From NCBI GenBank assembly GCA_010672585.1, contig JAAHGF010000031.1, forward strand, positions 21,239-85,238: 64,000 nt of DNA. Direction: 5' to 3'. Made by a program: the position numbers and the translations under genes. Positions within the stretch are counted from its first letter, which is position 1, and each line of letters begins with the position of its first letter. The notes under the pieces are model-generated. The model was given only the letters and a program-made list of their open reading frames with translations, was not told where the DNA came from and searched no databases. Positions 37,484 through 46,917 of the stretch are shown piece after piece. The DNA is from Okeania sp. SIO1I7 (GTDB lineage: Bacteria > Cyanobacteriota > Cyanobacteriia > Cyanobacteriales > Microcoleaceae).

Positions 37484-38989
37484 TTATCGGTTGTAAAGTT
37501 GAGTAAGTTGTAGTAAGCGATCGCTCAATTCTTGACTCAAAAGCTCTGAAGTGGTATAGCGCCAGCGCCAGTTGCCAGGAGTAACACTAGGGTCATTCAT
37601 GCGAGCGCCGTTATCTAAGGAAAGAATATCTTGGAGAGGGAATATTGCCATATCAGCAACGGAAGCGGAAGCTAAACGCATGAGTGACCAACTGATTTCA
37701 TGGATATCACCATCACTAGCATAACCCAAATATTGAGCAACGTGCTGTCTTACTTCCTGAGGAGCTTGTAACCACCAACCGATAGTAGTATCGTTATCAT
37801 GAGTACCTGTGTAGACTATGCAGTTATTGATATAACTATGAGGTAAGTAGGGATGATCTGCCTCACCGCCAAAAGCAAACAATAATATTCGCATTCCCGG
37901 AAATTCAAAGTGATCCCGCATTGCTTCTACTTCTGAAGTAATAATTCCCAAGTCTTCTGCTAAGATAGGTAGACTTCCTAGAGCTTCCTGTAATTTGGAA
38001 AATAATTTGTATCCTGGTGCTTTTACCCATTCCCCATTAATAGCATTATCTTCCCCTGCGGGAACTCGCCAGAAAGCTTCAAAACCACGGAAATGATCGA
38101 CGCGCACAAAATCTACATATTGTAGAGTTGCCCTAAATCTTTCGATCCACCAAGCAAAGTTAGTATTAATTAAGTTTTCCCAGTTATAGACAGGATTTCC
38201 CCATAACTGCCCAGTTGCACTAAAATAGTCTGGTGGTACTCCTGCTTTCCATGCGGGTTCTAAAGTTTCTGGATTGAGGTCAAAGTTTTCTGGGTGACTC
38301 CAAACCTCTGCACTATGATGACAAACATAAATCGAAACGTCGCCAATAATTTTGATATTTTTCCCATGACAATATCTGCGGACTTTTGTCCATTGTTCAA
38401 AAAACTGAAATTGCAAAAATTTATGATATTCAATACTATCGTGTAATATTTCAGTTGCTATTTTTACTGCACCTGATTCTCTACGAGCTAAACCTGGTTC
38501 CCATTTATTCCATGTTTTATCTGGGTTAGCCTCATGCAAAGCCATAAATAAAGCATAGTCATCCAACCAATATGATTGTTGTTGGGAAAAAATTTCGTAT
38601 TCTGATGGAATGGCTTGTTTGAAGCGCTCGTAAGCTTGCTGTAAATATTTAGTTTTGTGGGGAATAACTTCTGCAAAGTTGACTCTGGCGTATGCTGGGT
38701 CTCCTTCTGAAGGTAGAGGTATGAGTTCATCAGGATTTAATAATCCTTTCTCTGCCAATATATCCAGACTAATTAACAGAGGATTTCCTGCAAAGGCGCT
38801 GAAATTCATGGTATAGGGTGAATGCTCATAACCTGTTGGGCCTAAAGGTAATACTTGCCAGATTTTTTGTCCACTTCTGGCCAGAAAATCAATAAACTCA
38901 TAAGCTGATTTGCCTAAATCCCCAATGCCAAATCTACTGGGTAAACTGGTAGGGTGTAGTATGATGCCACTTGCACGTTCAAAAGTCAT
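37484..38989 (-). CDS. malQ: 4-alpha-glucanotransferase (amylomaltase, GH77)
   Basis: MalQ moves alpha-1,4-glucan segments between maltodextrins during glycogen turnover in the cytoplasm. The 501-residue product is full length: RASGIILHPTSLPSRFGIGD at the start, WQVLPLGPTGYEHSPYTMNF, the nucleophile Asp in VDFVRVDHFRGFEAFW, the acid/base Glu in LPILAEDLGIITSEVE and the third carboxylate in YTGTHDNDTTIGWW. All GH77 catalytic residues are present. Start at ATG 38989. No operon partner; the gene is convergent with nothing and flanked by AT-rich DNA. Confidence 0.96.
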   Translation of the reverse strand: MTFERASGIILHPTSLPSRFGIGDLGKSAYEFIDFLARSGQKIWQVLPLGPTGYEHSPYTMNFSAFAGNPLLISLDILAEKGLLNPDELIPLPSEGDPAYARVNFAEVIPHKTKYLQQAYERFKQAIPSEYEIFSQQQSYWLDDYALFMALHEANPDKTWNKWEPGLARRESGAVKIATEILHDSIEYHKFLQFQFFEQWTKVRRYCHGKNIKIIGDVSIYVCHHSAEVWSHPENFDLNPETLEPAWKAGVPPDYFSATGQLWGNPVYNWENLINTNFAWWIERFRATLQYVDFVRVDHFRGFEAFWRVPAGEDNAINGEWVKAPGYKLFSKLQEALGSLPILAEDLGIITSEVEAMRDHFEFPGMRILLFAFGGEADHPYLPHSYINNCIVYTGTHDNDTTIGWWLQAPQEVRQHVAQYLGYASDGDIHEISWSLMRLASASVADMAIFPLQDILSLDNGARMNDPSVTPGNWRWRYTTSELLSQELSDRLLQLTQLYNR

Positions 38990-39621
38990 AGTATTTACAA
39001 TTTATAAGTCAAAAGTCAAAAATTAAAAGTCAAAAGTTAGATAAATTAATAGTTTCTACACTATAATTTCTGTGACTTTCAGCTTTGTAAAATATTATCA
39101 GATACGAAATTTAAAATTACCATCTATTGGGCTAAATTTATACAATACTATGGCTAAATTTATACAATACTATGGATAAATTTATAGATTTGATGATTCG
39201 TTGAGAACCCTAAAAGGGTTATTAATTATTTCAATTATTCAAGATATGACTTCTAATTTTCACAGAGGTACATTATACTCCCAGATTTTTTGTTGCCTAA
39301 AAATTTCAATTTTGTACTTCATTCAATTAAGAAATAGAATATTTATATTTAGAGTATTTTAAATTAACTTTTTTAAAAAAAATCAATTATTTTGATCGAA
39401 AATTAACCTGTTTTTAACCAGGTTTTAACTACTTAATTTATCTAGCTTTTGACTTTTAACCTTTAATTAGTAAAAGTGCTAGTATATCAAAGAAAAATTA
39501 TTAGACATCTCCTCCAAAAGAGGGAATAGGGAGTGGGGATTAGGCAGAAATCATCAATTATTTCTGTGTGATAATTGATTTTATTTTTGATTTTTGGAGA
39601 TGTCTATTAGGAATATGGTCT
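38990..39621. other. AT-rich intergenic region
   Basis: About 630 bp. A short tandem duplication, TAAATTTATACAATACTATGG, occurs near 39130-39175. No gene is seen. The sequence TTGATTTTATTTTTGATTTTTGGAGATGTC just before the phosphatase start is also found, slightly changed, upstream of the minus-strand lipB stop (31848-31867), so it is a further small repeat. Confidence 0.45.
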
Positions 39622-39835
39622 ATGAGTTTGAAGTTGTATTTTATCCGACATGGAGAGACTACATACAGTAAAACTGGCGGTTACTGTGGTATTTTAGACC
39701 CAGAATTGACACCAGAAGGTTTAGATATGGCAGAAAAATTTGCTAAAACTCATAGCTCATTAAATTGGACTGCTGCCTATATTAGCCCGATGAAAAGAAC
39801 AATTGCTACTGCAAAACCGGCGTTGGTAAAGCGCG
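39622..39835 (+). pseudogene. Histidine phosphatase (phosphoglycerate-mutase-like), truncated by a mini-element
   Basis: The product starts MSLKLYFIRHGETTYSKTGG with the catalytic RHGE motif and continues DPELTPEGLDMAEKFAKTHS and AAYISPMKRTIATAKPA, the conserved first third of alpha-ribazole-phosphatase/PGM-like enzymes. After about 70 residues the similarity ends at a family-A mini-element (about 39836-39985), through which the frame runs on as nonsense to 40041. The remaining two thirds, with the second catalytic His, are not found downstream. It is therefore a gene remnant. Confidence 0.85.
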
Positions 39836-39985
39836 TGTATGATATTAATCTTAATTCTTTAGGAGTCAGTCCTCAGGAGTCAGTAGTCAGGAGGGAAGAA
39901 AGAAGAAACAGGAGTAGAAGGAAAAAGTTTTTCGGGGAGCGTAAAGGTCACGAAATTCTATCGCGCTCTTATCTGGACATGATAT
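39836..39985. repeat. Family-A mini-element, copy 5, in the phosphatase remnant
   Basis: Read on the minus strand it begins ATATCATGTCCAGATAAGAG and continues with an AAAAACTTTTTCCTTCTACT stretch parallel to the nested copy at 34380-34580. The far end (GTATGATATTAATC) is a decayed ATATCATGTCCG. It marks the breakpoint of the phosphatase gene. Confidence 0.65.
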
Positions 39986-40244
39986 CATACCTCTTTTTAC
40001 CGAAAAATTGTGGGTATGTGCCTCCCCTTTTAAGGGGATAATAAGCGGTCGAGGGATGGCGAGGTCTCCTCGCCATATCCAATCGACCAAGAGAAGAAAA
40101 ATTTTCATCTCTTTGTCAATCCTCTTCTTTCAAGGAGAGGTAATTATTCATTATTCATTATTCATTATTCATTGTTGAACAACGCCCAAAACCTTTTATT
40201 TATAAGAAAAGGTAATTCTAAATTCTAAATTCTAAATTCTAAAT
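39986..40244. other. Short repeat-rich gap
   Basis: Contains a palindrome (GGATGGCGAGG / CCTCGCCATATCC, 40054-40080) that recurs in opposite orientation at 62047-62076, a TTATTCATTATTCATTATTC run (about 40143-40173) and AATTCTAAATTCTAAATTCT iterations (about 40213-40246). No gene is seen. Confidence 0.6.
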
Positions 40245-41777
40245 TCAAGAATTTAATTTTTCCTGAATTTCTCTATGTTTTTCTACCCCTTCAAAAGCAT
40301 AACGATTGTAACCATTATGTTCAATCAATTGTTCGAGATACTCAACCCGATCGTCTGACTGGGGGTGAGTTGAAAGAAAACTCGAAGAACGTTTACCACC
40401 TTTTTTTTCATCCAGAGTTGCCATAAAATTTCACAAACCATCAGCAGCATAACCAGCAGTAGCTAAAACACGAGTACCAACAATATCAGCTTGACGCTCA
40501 TTACTCCGACTGTACTGTAAACTGACTAAATTTGTAACGATGTTGCCAATAGGAATGTCAGTTTTTAACACATCACTAACAATGTCGCCTGCACTATCGT
40601 ACAAATTATTAGTCACAACTCTTTGAAAACCGTGGGAAAGAACCGCATGAGCAACTTCATGGGTAAGTAAACCTGCTAACTCTGCTTCAGAATTAGTATT
40701 AAGAATCGAGCCAGTATTAATAAATACTTTACCTCCAGGTAAAGCAAAAGCATTGAGAGACTTGTCTCGCACTACATAAAATTCGTATTCAAAATCATCT
40801 CTACCCATTAACTCCGCAATGGAATTACCTATTTTAGTTACATATTCGACTACCTCCTCATCTTCTACAAGTGACAGTTGTCTCTTATACGCATTTGCTG
40901 CTCGACTGCCTAAACCTGATTCTCCTTGCAGCATCAAACTGCCCATTTTCAAAGTTTCACCCACAACAGTTCCCACTGGGTTACAATTACGGAGCAAAGC
41001 GCAACCACCAACTCGGACAGCAGTTCCCAAGAAACCTTTGCCTACCATTTGTCCGTTAATTCTATCCTCGAATTTCTCAAAGTTATCCTCAGCCATTTCT
41101 AGAAACTTTTCTGCTTCTGGATGCTCTGGGTTAACTAAGACAAATTGACGAGCTGCGATAGATGCTTGTAAATAGTCTTTTTCCTTTCTCAGTGCTTTTA
41201 CATGAGCTTCAACTATTTCTACTGAGTCAGGTAAGATACTGGCAGCTTTTTCCAATACTTGCAGAGCTTCTTTTTTCTTTTTATTCTTTTGTAATGTTTC
41301 AGCTAACAGCAAATGACCAGGAACAAATTCCGGATTTTGTGCTACAAATTCTTGTAACATTTCCAGGTTATCATTTTTATCGGCATCTTTTTTTGCTTCT
41401 TCCCACTGGGTTTGAATTTCGGGTGGTAAATTTTCAACTTTGTCTATGGGGTCTGGGAACATGGTATTTTGATGAGATTCAAAGGGTGCTTTGACTTTCT
41501 GGTAAAGTTCTTCTGCTGCTTCTCTGTCTCCTTGCTCATAGAGAAAATCTGCTTTGATTAGAGTTTCGTAGGGGTCTTCTGGTTCGGTTTCTGCTGTGTT
41601 GTCTGGGTCTGGGTCGTCGGAGTTAGTTATTGTGGGGTCGGTTTCGGTTTCGGTGGTTGTTTCTTGTTGTTGGTTGGTGAGTGGGGGGTTGGCGATCGCT
41701 ATTTGCCATGAGAAACCGATTTTCAGGAGTATGACTAAAAGTAGAGTTAAGATAAATAATTTGTGTGTTCTTTTCAT
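40245..41777 (-). pseudogene. M48 metalloprotease with TPR repeats, interrupted by an in-frame stop
   Basis: The gene would encode 510 residues. A signal peptide/TM (LFILTLLLVILLKIGFSWQI) precedes a Glu/Thr/Pro-rich linker, TPR-like helices (about 80-225), and an M48 domain with the zinc motif in LTHEVAHAVLSHGFQRVV and the third ligand in SNERQADIVGTRV. A TGA at 40431-40433 stops translation right after GYAADGL. The same frame continues for 61 more codons with clearly family sequence (NFMATLDEKKGGKRSSSFLS; THPQSDDRVEYLEQLIEHNG) to a stop at 40245. The stop most likely replaced a CGA arginine codon. The truncated 448-residue form keeps the zinc ligands but loses the conserved THP segment. It is either a recent nonsense mutation or a base-calling error. 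Confidence 0.85.
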
Positions 41778-42077
41778 AGTTGTAATTCTCCTGAATCACA
41801 TTGTTACAGTGTTTCCCGTTGTTACGAGGTACAGATATCGTAGGTAAGACGCCCACACTACTAGCGGGTCTAGACTAAAATTGTGAGTAAAACCCAACGC
41901 TACGATCCCCCCCAACCCCCCTTGGAAAGGGGGGAGTGGTGGTCTATATTTTCTAAAATTTACCCACATTTTCAAGCTAGACGTGCTACTACAATAATTT
42001 TACCAATTCAAACTTGTACCTAATTTATTAGATTTCTAATATTGCATTGCCACATTTACTGCTTCAGTAAAATATTT
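41778..42077. other. Intergenic gap with a C/G-rich palindrome
   Basis: About 300 bp. A palindrome (CCCCCCTTGG / CCAAGGGGGG type, about 41908-41935) sits in otherwise AT-rich DNA. It may be a terminator-like or mobile repeat. No gene is seen. Confidence 0.5.
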
Positions 42078-43763
42078 CTATTCTGGTAGAGAGTAGATTT
42101 TCCTAGATAACATCTCCTCCACTTTTTTTATTAATTTTTTATCGACTCCTCCCCATACACGTCCAGACAACCACTCATTTAAATCAGGGTGTCTCCCTGT
42201 ACCTTCTCCCAAAGTCAAAACATATATTTTTCCATTTTTTTCAACAATTGTTCTAGTGATTTGACCAGGGTACAAAACATGATTTTTCCTCGTGTAGTTT
42301 GTGATAGAATATTCATCTTGATTGATAGTTGTTCTGATAGTATCTATACCCCACGGACCGAGTATATCCAAATCTGTTGTCTGGCAATGCTCAACTTTTT
42401 CTTGGCTTTCGTGATTGGGTGCAACAAATTGTTTATTACTGACCATAACTCTAAAAACAAAATCAATATTACAACCCTGAGTATTCAGGGAGCAAACTTT
42501 ATTTACTACTCCATAAGAATGATACTTTTTAGACTTTTCATCATAGGAAACTTGTATTTCATCATCACCACAAGGGACGTTTGCTATTGCACTCTCGGAA
42601 CAAGAAATTACATACCACCATCGAGTCTCTGGATTCCAATTTCCAATCAACTGCACCCCCACATATTCTGCATTATCGGGCAAAGGTAATGTTTTTTGAT
42701 GTCGTTCTGATTTAGGACCATCGGAGTGAATTATTTTACCATCTAAATACAATTTGATAGTGTCGAGAATATCAAAAAACTCATATTCTAAAGTGACTTT
42801 ACGATTAGCTCCCCTCGGAATTTCAAATAAATCGCTTCTAATTTCACTAGCACCATTTACCCGTTTTTCATTACATTGAACAGCTCGTTCACAGCTAGCA
42901 ATAGATAGAGATTGTCTAGAATTAATATTATTTTTTAATCCCGCAGAAGTGGCAGCTAAAGCTAATCCAATATTTCGAGTAATTTGAGTTTCACTAGAGG
43001 AAAGTTTATTTCCCTTTCCCCCAACAATATCAGCTATATTACCTAACTTTGAACTAACATTTTGATTGCAGTTAGATGATGTTAATAAAATCGGTTTAAT
43101 CGTAGCAATTAAAGTTTCTTTAGTTCTATTTGCCTGGGGAAAATCAATGGTTTCTATTATTTTACCATCAGGCGATTTAATAATAGCTTGAGTGTCAGTA
43201 AATTCTCCTTGGTTGCCGTCAGATAGAACAACTTTTGATAATTTATTGTTTTGGAATGCGACTTGAAAATTTTCTATATTTTCTGGTTTAGTTGTGTCAA
43301 GAATTATGCGATTTTTTTCGGTTAATTTACTCTCATCAATGACAGCTAGATTTTGAAATTTAATTCCATATAATTGAAAGCTAGCATTGGGTAAATTAAT
43401 TGTATAAATTTGTTGAGCTTTGGTTGAGGGAGAAATCAGGGAAATTTCTCTTTTTCCAGAACTAAAAGGCATTTGAGTAGTAATCAAAAAATCCTGTGGT
43501 AATGCTTGTTGCAAATCCAAATTAATATTTGGTTTTCTAGCTCTGGGTATTTGTCCAATAGTGGTTGACACTCTAGTTATTTCGGTATTAGTGGGAGATA
43601 AAGTTGCCTGGGCAAAATTATTGTTAAAGCTTGCATAACATTCCACTTAATTAAAACTAAATAAACCACAGAGGAAAATAGAGAAAGTTTTGTTTAGTAT
43701 AGTCTGCCCTACAACAACTAAAAAGCCGACAAAAGCGATAATCAAAAACTTAATTTTGCTCAT
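42078..43763 (-). pseudogene. Putative secreted protein, signal region split by an in-frame stop
   Basis: The 522-codon frame (42078-43646, first codon GTG) has no family I recognise. It is rich in strands and Asn/Lys/Ser, has several cysteines (SIASCERAVQCNEK; WWYVISCSESAIANVPCGDD; VCSLNTQGCNIDF) and looks like an exported protein. Directly upstream in the same frame a 38-codon frame begins at ATG 43763 with MSKIKFLIIAFVGFLVVVGQ and a second hydrophobic stretch (FSIFLCGLFSFN), then TAA at 43647-43649, then the GTG. Reading through the TAA would give a long signal-like N-terminus ending in NNFAQA. I infer a nonsense change in the leader; alternatively the GTG start is used and the protein stays inside. 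Downstream function unknown. Confidence 0.5.
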
Positions 43764-43799
43764 AAATGACCTTACTTAACTTATTTGTAAGCATTCAGG

Positions 43800-43988
43800 T
43801 ATAGAACCCAATTGTTATCGGGATGCACTTGGGGATAGTCTAAGAAATAGTCCTTTGAGTAGTTCTATTTCTTCAATCAGTTTTTCTATTACTTGTTACT
43901 GTTGCCAAAGCAGTTCAACTATAGCTACTGTCCAAAGTAGCTCTAGGTCTTTTCGATCTTTTGGGATATCTGGTGGCTTGAAATTCAT
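43800..43988 (-). pseudogene. IS66-type transposase N-terminal fragment
   Basis: Read from ATG 43988 the frame gives MNFKPPDIPKDRKDLELLWT, then a stop, then QVIEKLIEEIELLKGLFLRL and another stop. The PPDIPKDxxDLE start and the QQQQVIEKLxEEIExLKG helix are the beginning of the IS66-type transposases common in these cyanobacteria. The rest of the gene is absent. Only the decayed N-terminal leucine-zipper-like piece remains. Confidence 0.6.
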
Positions 43989-44215
43989 TTATCTATACTA
44001 CAGAGCTTTTCCTTTTTGTCAACCCCTATACCTGAAAGTTTAAGTCTTTCCTTTTAACAAAGTAAGTATTTCTATGGATGTAGGAAATAGATAATAGGTA
44101 GTCTTTCTAATTCTAAGTTTTAAAATAATAGTATCGATCGCCTAATTGACTTTTGGGAATAAATATCTTTACTATATTACCAAAAAGTATAATTAAGAAA
44201 TAGAAATAATTACTA
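43989..44215. other. Upstream region of ackA
   Basis: About 230 bp, AT-rich, with no gene. No clear ribosome-binding site precedes the tandem ATGATG at 44216-44221, so either ATG could be the start. Confidence 0.4.
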
Positions 44216-45436
44216 ATGATGAAAATTTTAGTTTTAAATGCAGGTTCTAGTTCCCAAAAAAGTTGCTTGTATGAAATTACTGGGGAAAATTTACCAGAAA
44301 ATCCACCAAAACCAATTTGGGAAGCAGCAATTGACTGGACTGCTAATGATGATTATGGTCTGATGGAAATTACAGCAAATGGACTGGAAAAAGAGGTAAA
44401 ACTTAACCCAGAAAAACGCCTAGAAAGCATTGCTAAAATGTTAGAAACTCTTAGCCAAGGAGAAACTAAAGTTATAGAACAATTATCCGATATAAATGTA
44501 GTTGGTCATCGAGTAGTTCATGGCGGTTCAGATTATTCAGAGGCAACTTTTATTACAGATAAAGTCAAGGCAACAATCAAAAATCTTATTCCTTTAGCAC
44601 CTACTCATAATCCCAATCATTTAGAAGGAATAGAAGCCATTGAAAAAACATTAGGAAATGTGGATCAAATCGCAGTATTTGATACAGCATTTCATAACAA
44701 AATGCCAAAAAAAGCTGCTATTTATCCAATTCCTTATGAATGGTTTGAAAAAGGAATTCGGCGCTATGGATTTCATGGAACAAGTCATAAATATTGTGCT
44801 CAAAAAACAGCAAAAATATTAGGAAAACCACTAGAATCTTTGCGGATAATTACTTGTCATTTAGGTAATGGAGCTTCTTTAGCCGCAGTTCGTAATGGAA
44901 TTAGTATTAATACTACCATGGGATTTACTCCATTAGAAGGATTAATGATGGGAACTCGTAGTGGCTCAATTGACCCGGCAATTCTCATTTATTTGATGCG
45001 AGAATATGGTTTTGACGCGGAAAAACTCAATACAATTCTCAACAAAGAATCAGGATTAAAAGGAATATCTGGAAAATCTGGAGATATGCGTTATATAACC
45101 ACAGCTATGCAAAAAGGAGATGAACCTGCCCAATTAGCATTCGATATTTATATTCATCAACTTTGTTGTTGTATTGGAAAAATGCTCGCTTCTCTTGGTG
45201 GTATAGACGTTTTAGTATTTACTGCAGGAATAGGAGAACGTTCCGCAATTGTCAGAGAAAAAACTTGTGAAAATTTTGAATTTTTAGGGTTAAAAATAGA
45301 CCGGGAAAAAAATATTAAACCAGCTATGGATACCGATATTTCTACTTCAGATTCAAAAGTACGAGTATTGGTAGTACATACAGAAGAAGATTGGGCGATC
45401 GCTTGTGAATGTTGGCAGAAAATGAACCAAGCTTAG
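44216..45436 (+). CDS. ackA: Acetate kinase
   Basis: AckA interconverts acetyl phosphate plus ADP with acetate plus ATP, used for fermentation in the dark and for acetate uptake. The 406-residue product carries the ATPase-fold motifs KILVLNAGSSSQKSCLYEI (phosphate 1), VVGHRVVHGGSDY, the catalytic aspartate region IAVFDTAFHNKMPKKAAIYP, CHLGNGASLAAVRNGISINT (phosphate 2) and LVFTAGIGERSAIVRE (adenosine). Start is ATG 44216 or 44219. No phosphotransacetylase gene is adjacent. Confidence 0.96.
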   Translation: MMKILVLNAGSSSQKSCLYEITGENLPENPPKPIWEAAIDWTANDDYGLMEITANGLEKEVKLNPEKRLESIAKMLETLSQGETKVIEQLSDINVVGHRVVHGGSDYSEATFITDKVKATIKNLIPLAPTHNPNHLEGIEAIEKTLGNVDQIAVFDTAFHNKMPKKAAIYPIPYEWFEKGIRRYGFHGTSHKYCAQKTAKILGKPLESLRIITCHLGNGASLAAVRNGISINTTMGFTPLEGLMMGTRSGSIDPAILIYLMREYGFDAEKLNTILNKESGLKGISGKSGDMRYITTAMQKGDEPAQLAFDIYIHQLCCCIGKMLASLGGIDVLVFTAGIGERSAIVREKTCENFEFLGLKIDREKNIKPAMDTDISTSDSKVRVLVVHTEEDWAIACECWQKMNQA

Positions 45437-45650
45437 GTGATATTTGGACTAAAAATTTGACAAATAGTTAATTAATTTTTAATTAATTCTGTCATAGTAC
45501 TAATACAATTTCACAAAAGAAAGTAAAAAATTATAAAGTACATAAGTACAGTAAAATTACCGAAAAATTCAGGTATAAAGCCTCTCCATTTATTTTATAA
45601 GAAGAGGTTACTCTAAATTATAAATTCTAAATTCTAAATTATTGAATGTT

Positions 45651-46388
45651 ATGGACAATGAAGACCTCAATCAACTCAATATTCAGCCAATGGAAGAAAG
45701 TCCTTTAGATCATTTAGGAGAAGAACCCCCAAAACCAGATCCGGAGGAAATGTTACCATTGCTAACTTCTTCAGAACCCTCCCAAAGGATGATTGCAGCG
45801 CGAGCTTTCTGTGAACTCCAGGAAAAACGGGCTATTACTCCATTAATTCAACTATTAGAGGATGATTGTCCATTAATACGAGTGAGTGCTGCTTATGCTT
45901 TAGGCCGTAATCCTAGCCCAGATGCAGTAGAACCTCTAATTACACAATTAAATAGGGACTTCAACGGTTATGTCCGTAAAGGAGTGGTTTGGGCCTTGGG
46001 AAATTGTCGTGATCGCCGTGCTTTGGAGCCTTTAGTTGATGTCCTCAGAACAGATATTTCTGCAGTGCGTTTATGGGCAGCAAGTTCCCTTGGTCAGATG
46101 GCCAAAGTAAGTTATGAAGTAGTAGTAGGGGCAATACCACCATTAATTGAAGGTTTGCGACGAGACTCAATGCCAGCAGTTAGGAGTAATTGTGCATGGG
46201 CCATTGGTCAATTATGTCGAGAATTACCTTCTAATGTGGTCTATGCAGGTGGAATTGATGCCTTAATTGAAGCATTAGAAGAGGAGCAAGATATGGGAGT
46301 GCGGGAAGATGCTAAATCATCTTTGTTACGAGTAGGAGACCCCAGAGGTCTTCAAGTTATTGAAGATTTAGCAATGGAAGGGCTTTAA
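45651..46388 (+). CDS. HEAT-repeat protein
   Basis: The 245-residue product (ATG 45651; a TTG nine bases earlier is also in frame) has an acidic, Pro-rich N-terminus and then about five HEAT-like helical pairs from residue 35 onward: MIAARAFCELQEKRAITPLI, RVSAAYALGRNPSPDAVEPL, VRKGVVWALGNCRDRRALEP, VRLWAASSLGQMAKVSYEVV, VRSNCAWAIGQLCRELPSNV. Such proteins are scaffolds. In cyanobacteria, relatives include phycobilin-lyase-type CpcE and NblB, but nothing here shows bilin chemistry specifically. It is a single gene. Confidence 0.85.
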   Translation: MDNEDLNQLNIQPMEESPLDHLGEEPPKPDPEEMLPLLTSSEPSQRMIAARAFCELQEKRAITPLIQLLEDDCPLIRVSAAYALGRNPSPDAVEPLITQLNRDFNGYVRKGVVWALGNCRDRRALEPLVDVLRTDISAVRLWAASSLGQMAKVSYEVVVGAIPPLIEGLRRDSMPAVRSNCAWAIGQLCRELPSNVVYAGGIDALIEALEEEQDMGVREDAKSSLLRVGDPRGLQVIEDLAMEGL

Positions 46389-46849
46389 TGAAGTCAGGAG
46401 TCAGAAGTCAGAAGTCAGAAGTCAACCCACTCCTAACCCCTTCTAGTGGACTGACACGCCTTAAATGGTGCATTGGAGTAGGGGAGTAGGGGAGTGGGGG
46501 AGTAGGGGATATAAAGACACCTAGAAATAAAAATCTATTGCACAGTTTTAGCTGTGGAGCGTCTACTAGGAGGGGAAGTAGGAAATTTGAGCTTCGCTCC
46601 GAAAATATTTCGCCTTAAAAGGCGGGGTTGCGCGACCCATATTATTTTGATAAAAAAAATATATACTGATAATTTAAAGTAATCACAATTACTACTGTTA
46701 AAATTATTTATGATTAATATAATTGTAACAAAAAAAATGTTTCGCGCTTCGCTCAGAGTATATTTTCGCCTTTGAAATTCATCTGCCGCTAAATCTCGCG
46801 ATGATAACGGGAGTCCTCCTTCCACATTTTTTGATAGAGAATTGACTTT
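46389..46849. other. Repeat-rich gap before the effector locus
   Basis: Contains an AGTCAGAAGTCAGAAGTCAG run (about 46398-46425), a family-D element (46443-46569) with an AGTAGGGGAGTGGGGGAGTA microsatellite inside it, and decayed GC-rich fragments. The 96-codon frame at 46535-46825 (minus) is not convincing. Confidence 0.6.
46443..46569. repeat. Family-D mini-element (CTAGTGGACTGACAC ends), copy 1
   Basis: Begins CTAGTGGACTGACACGCCTT and ends CACAGTTTTAGCTGTGGAGC followed by GTCTACTAG, an imperfect inverted repeat. Blocks CTTAAATGGTGCATT and AAAAATCTATTGCACAGTTT are shared with the copy at 53599-53836. Confidence 0.7.
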
Positions 46850-46917
46850 TTGATAGCTTACATCATCACTCTTATGATGTTTAAATTTAGTATAGCAATT
46901 AAATAGAGCAGTCGGTT
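46850..46917 (+). promoter_or_regulatory. Cassette-1 promoter and leader
   Basis: TTGATA (46850-46855), a 17-bp spacer and TATGAT (46873-46878) form a near-consensus sigma-70 promoter. The 39-base stretch to the ATG (TTTAAATTTAGTATAGCAAT... AGAGCAGTCGGTT) is almost identical in the other three cassettes. It lacks an ordinary Shine-Dalgarno; only GAG in AGAGCAG is at a suitable distance. Confidence 0.75.
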
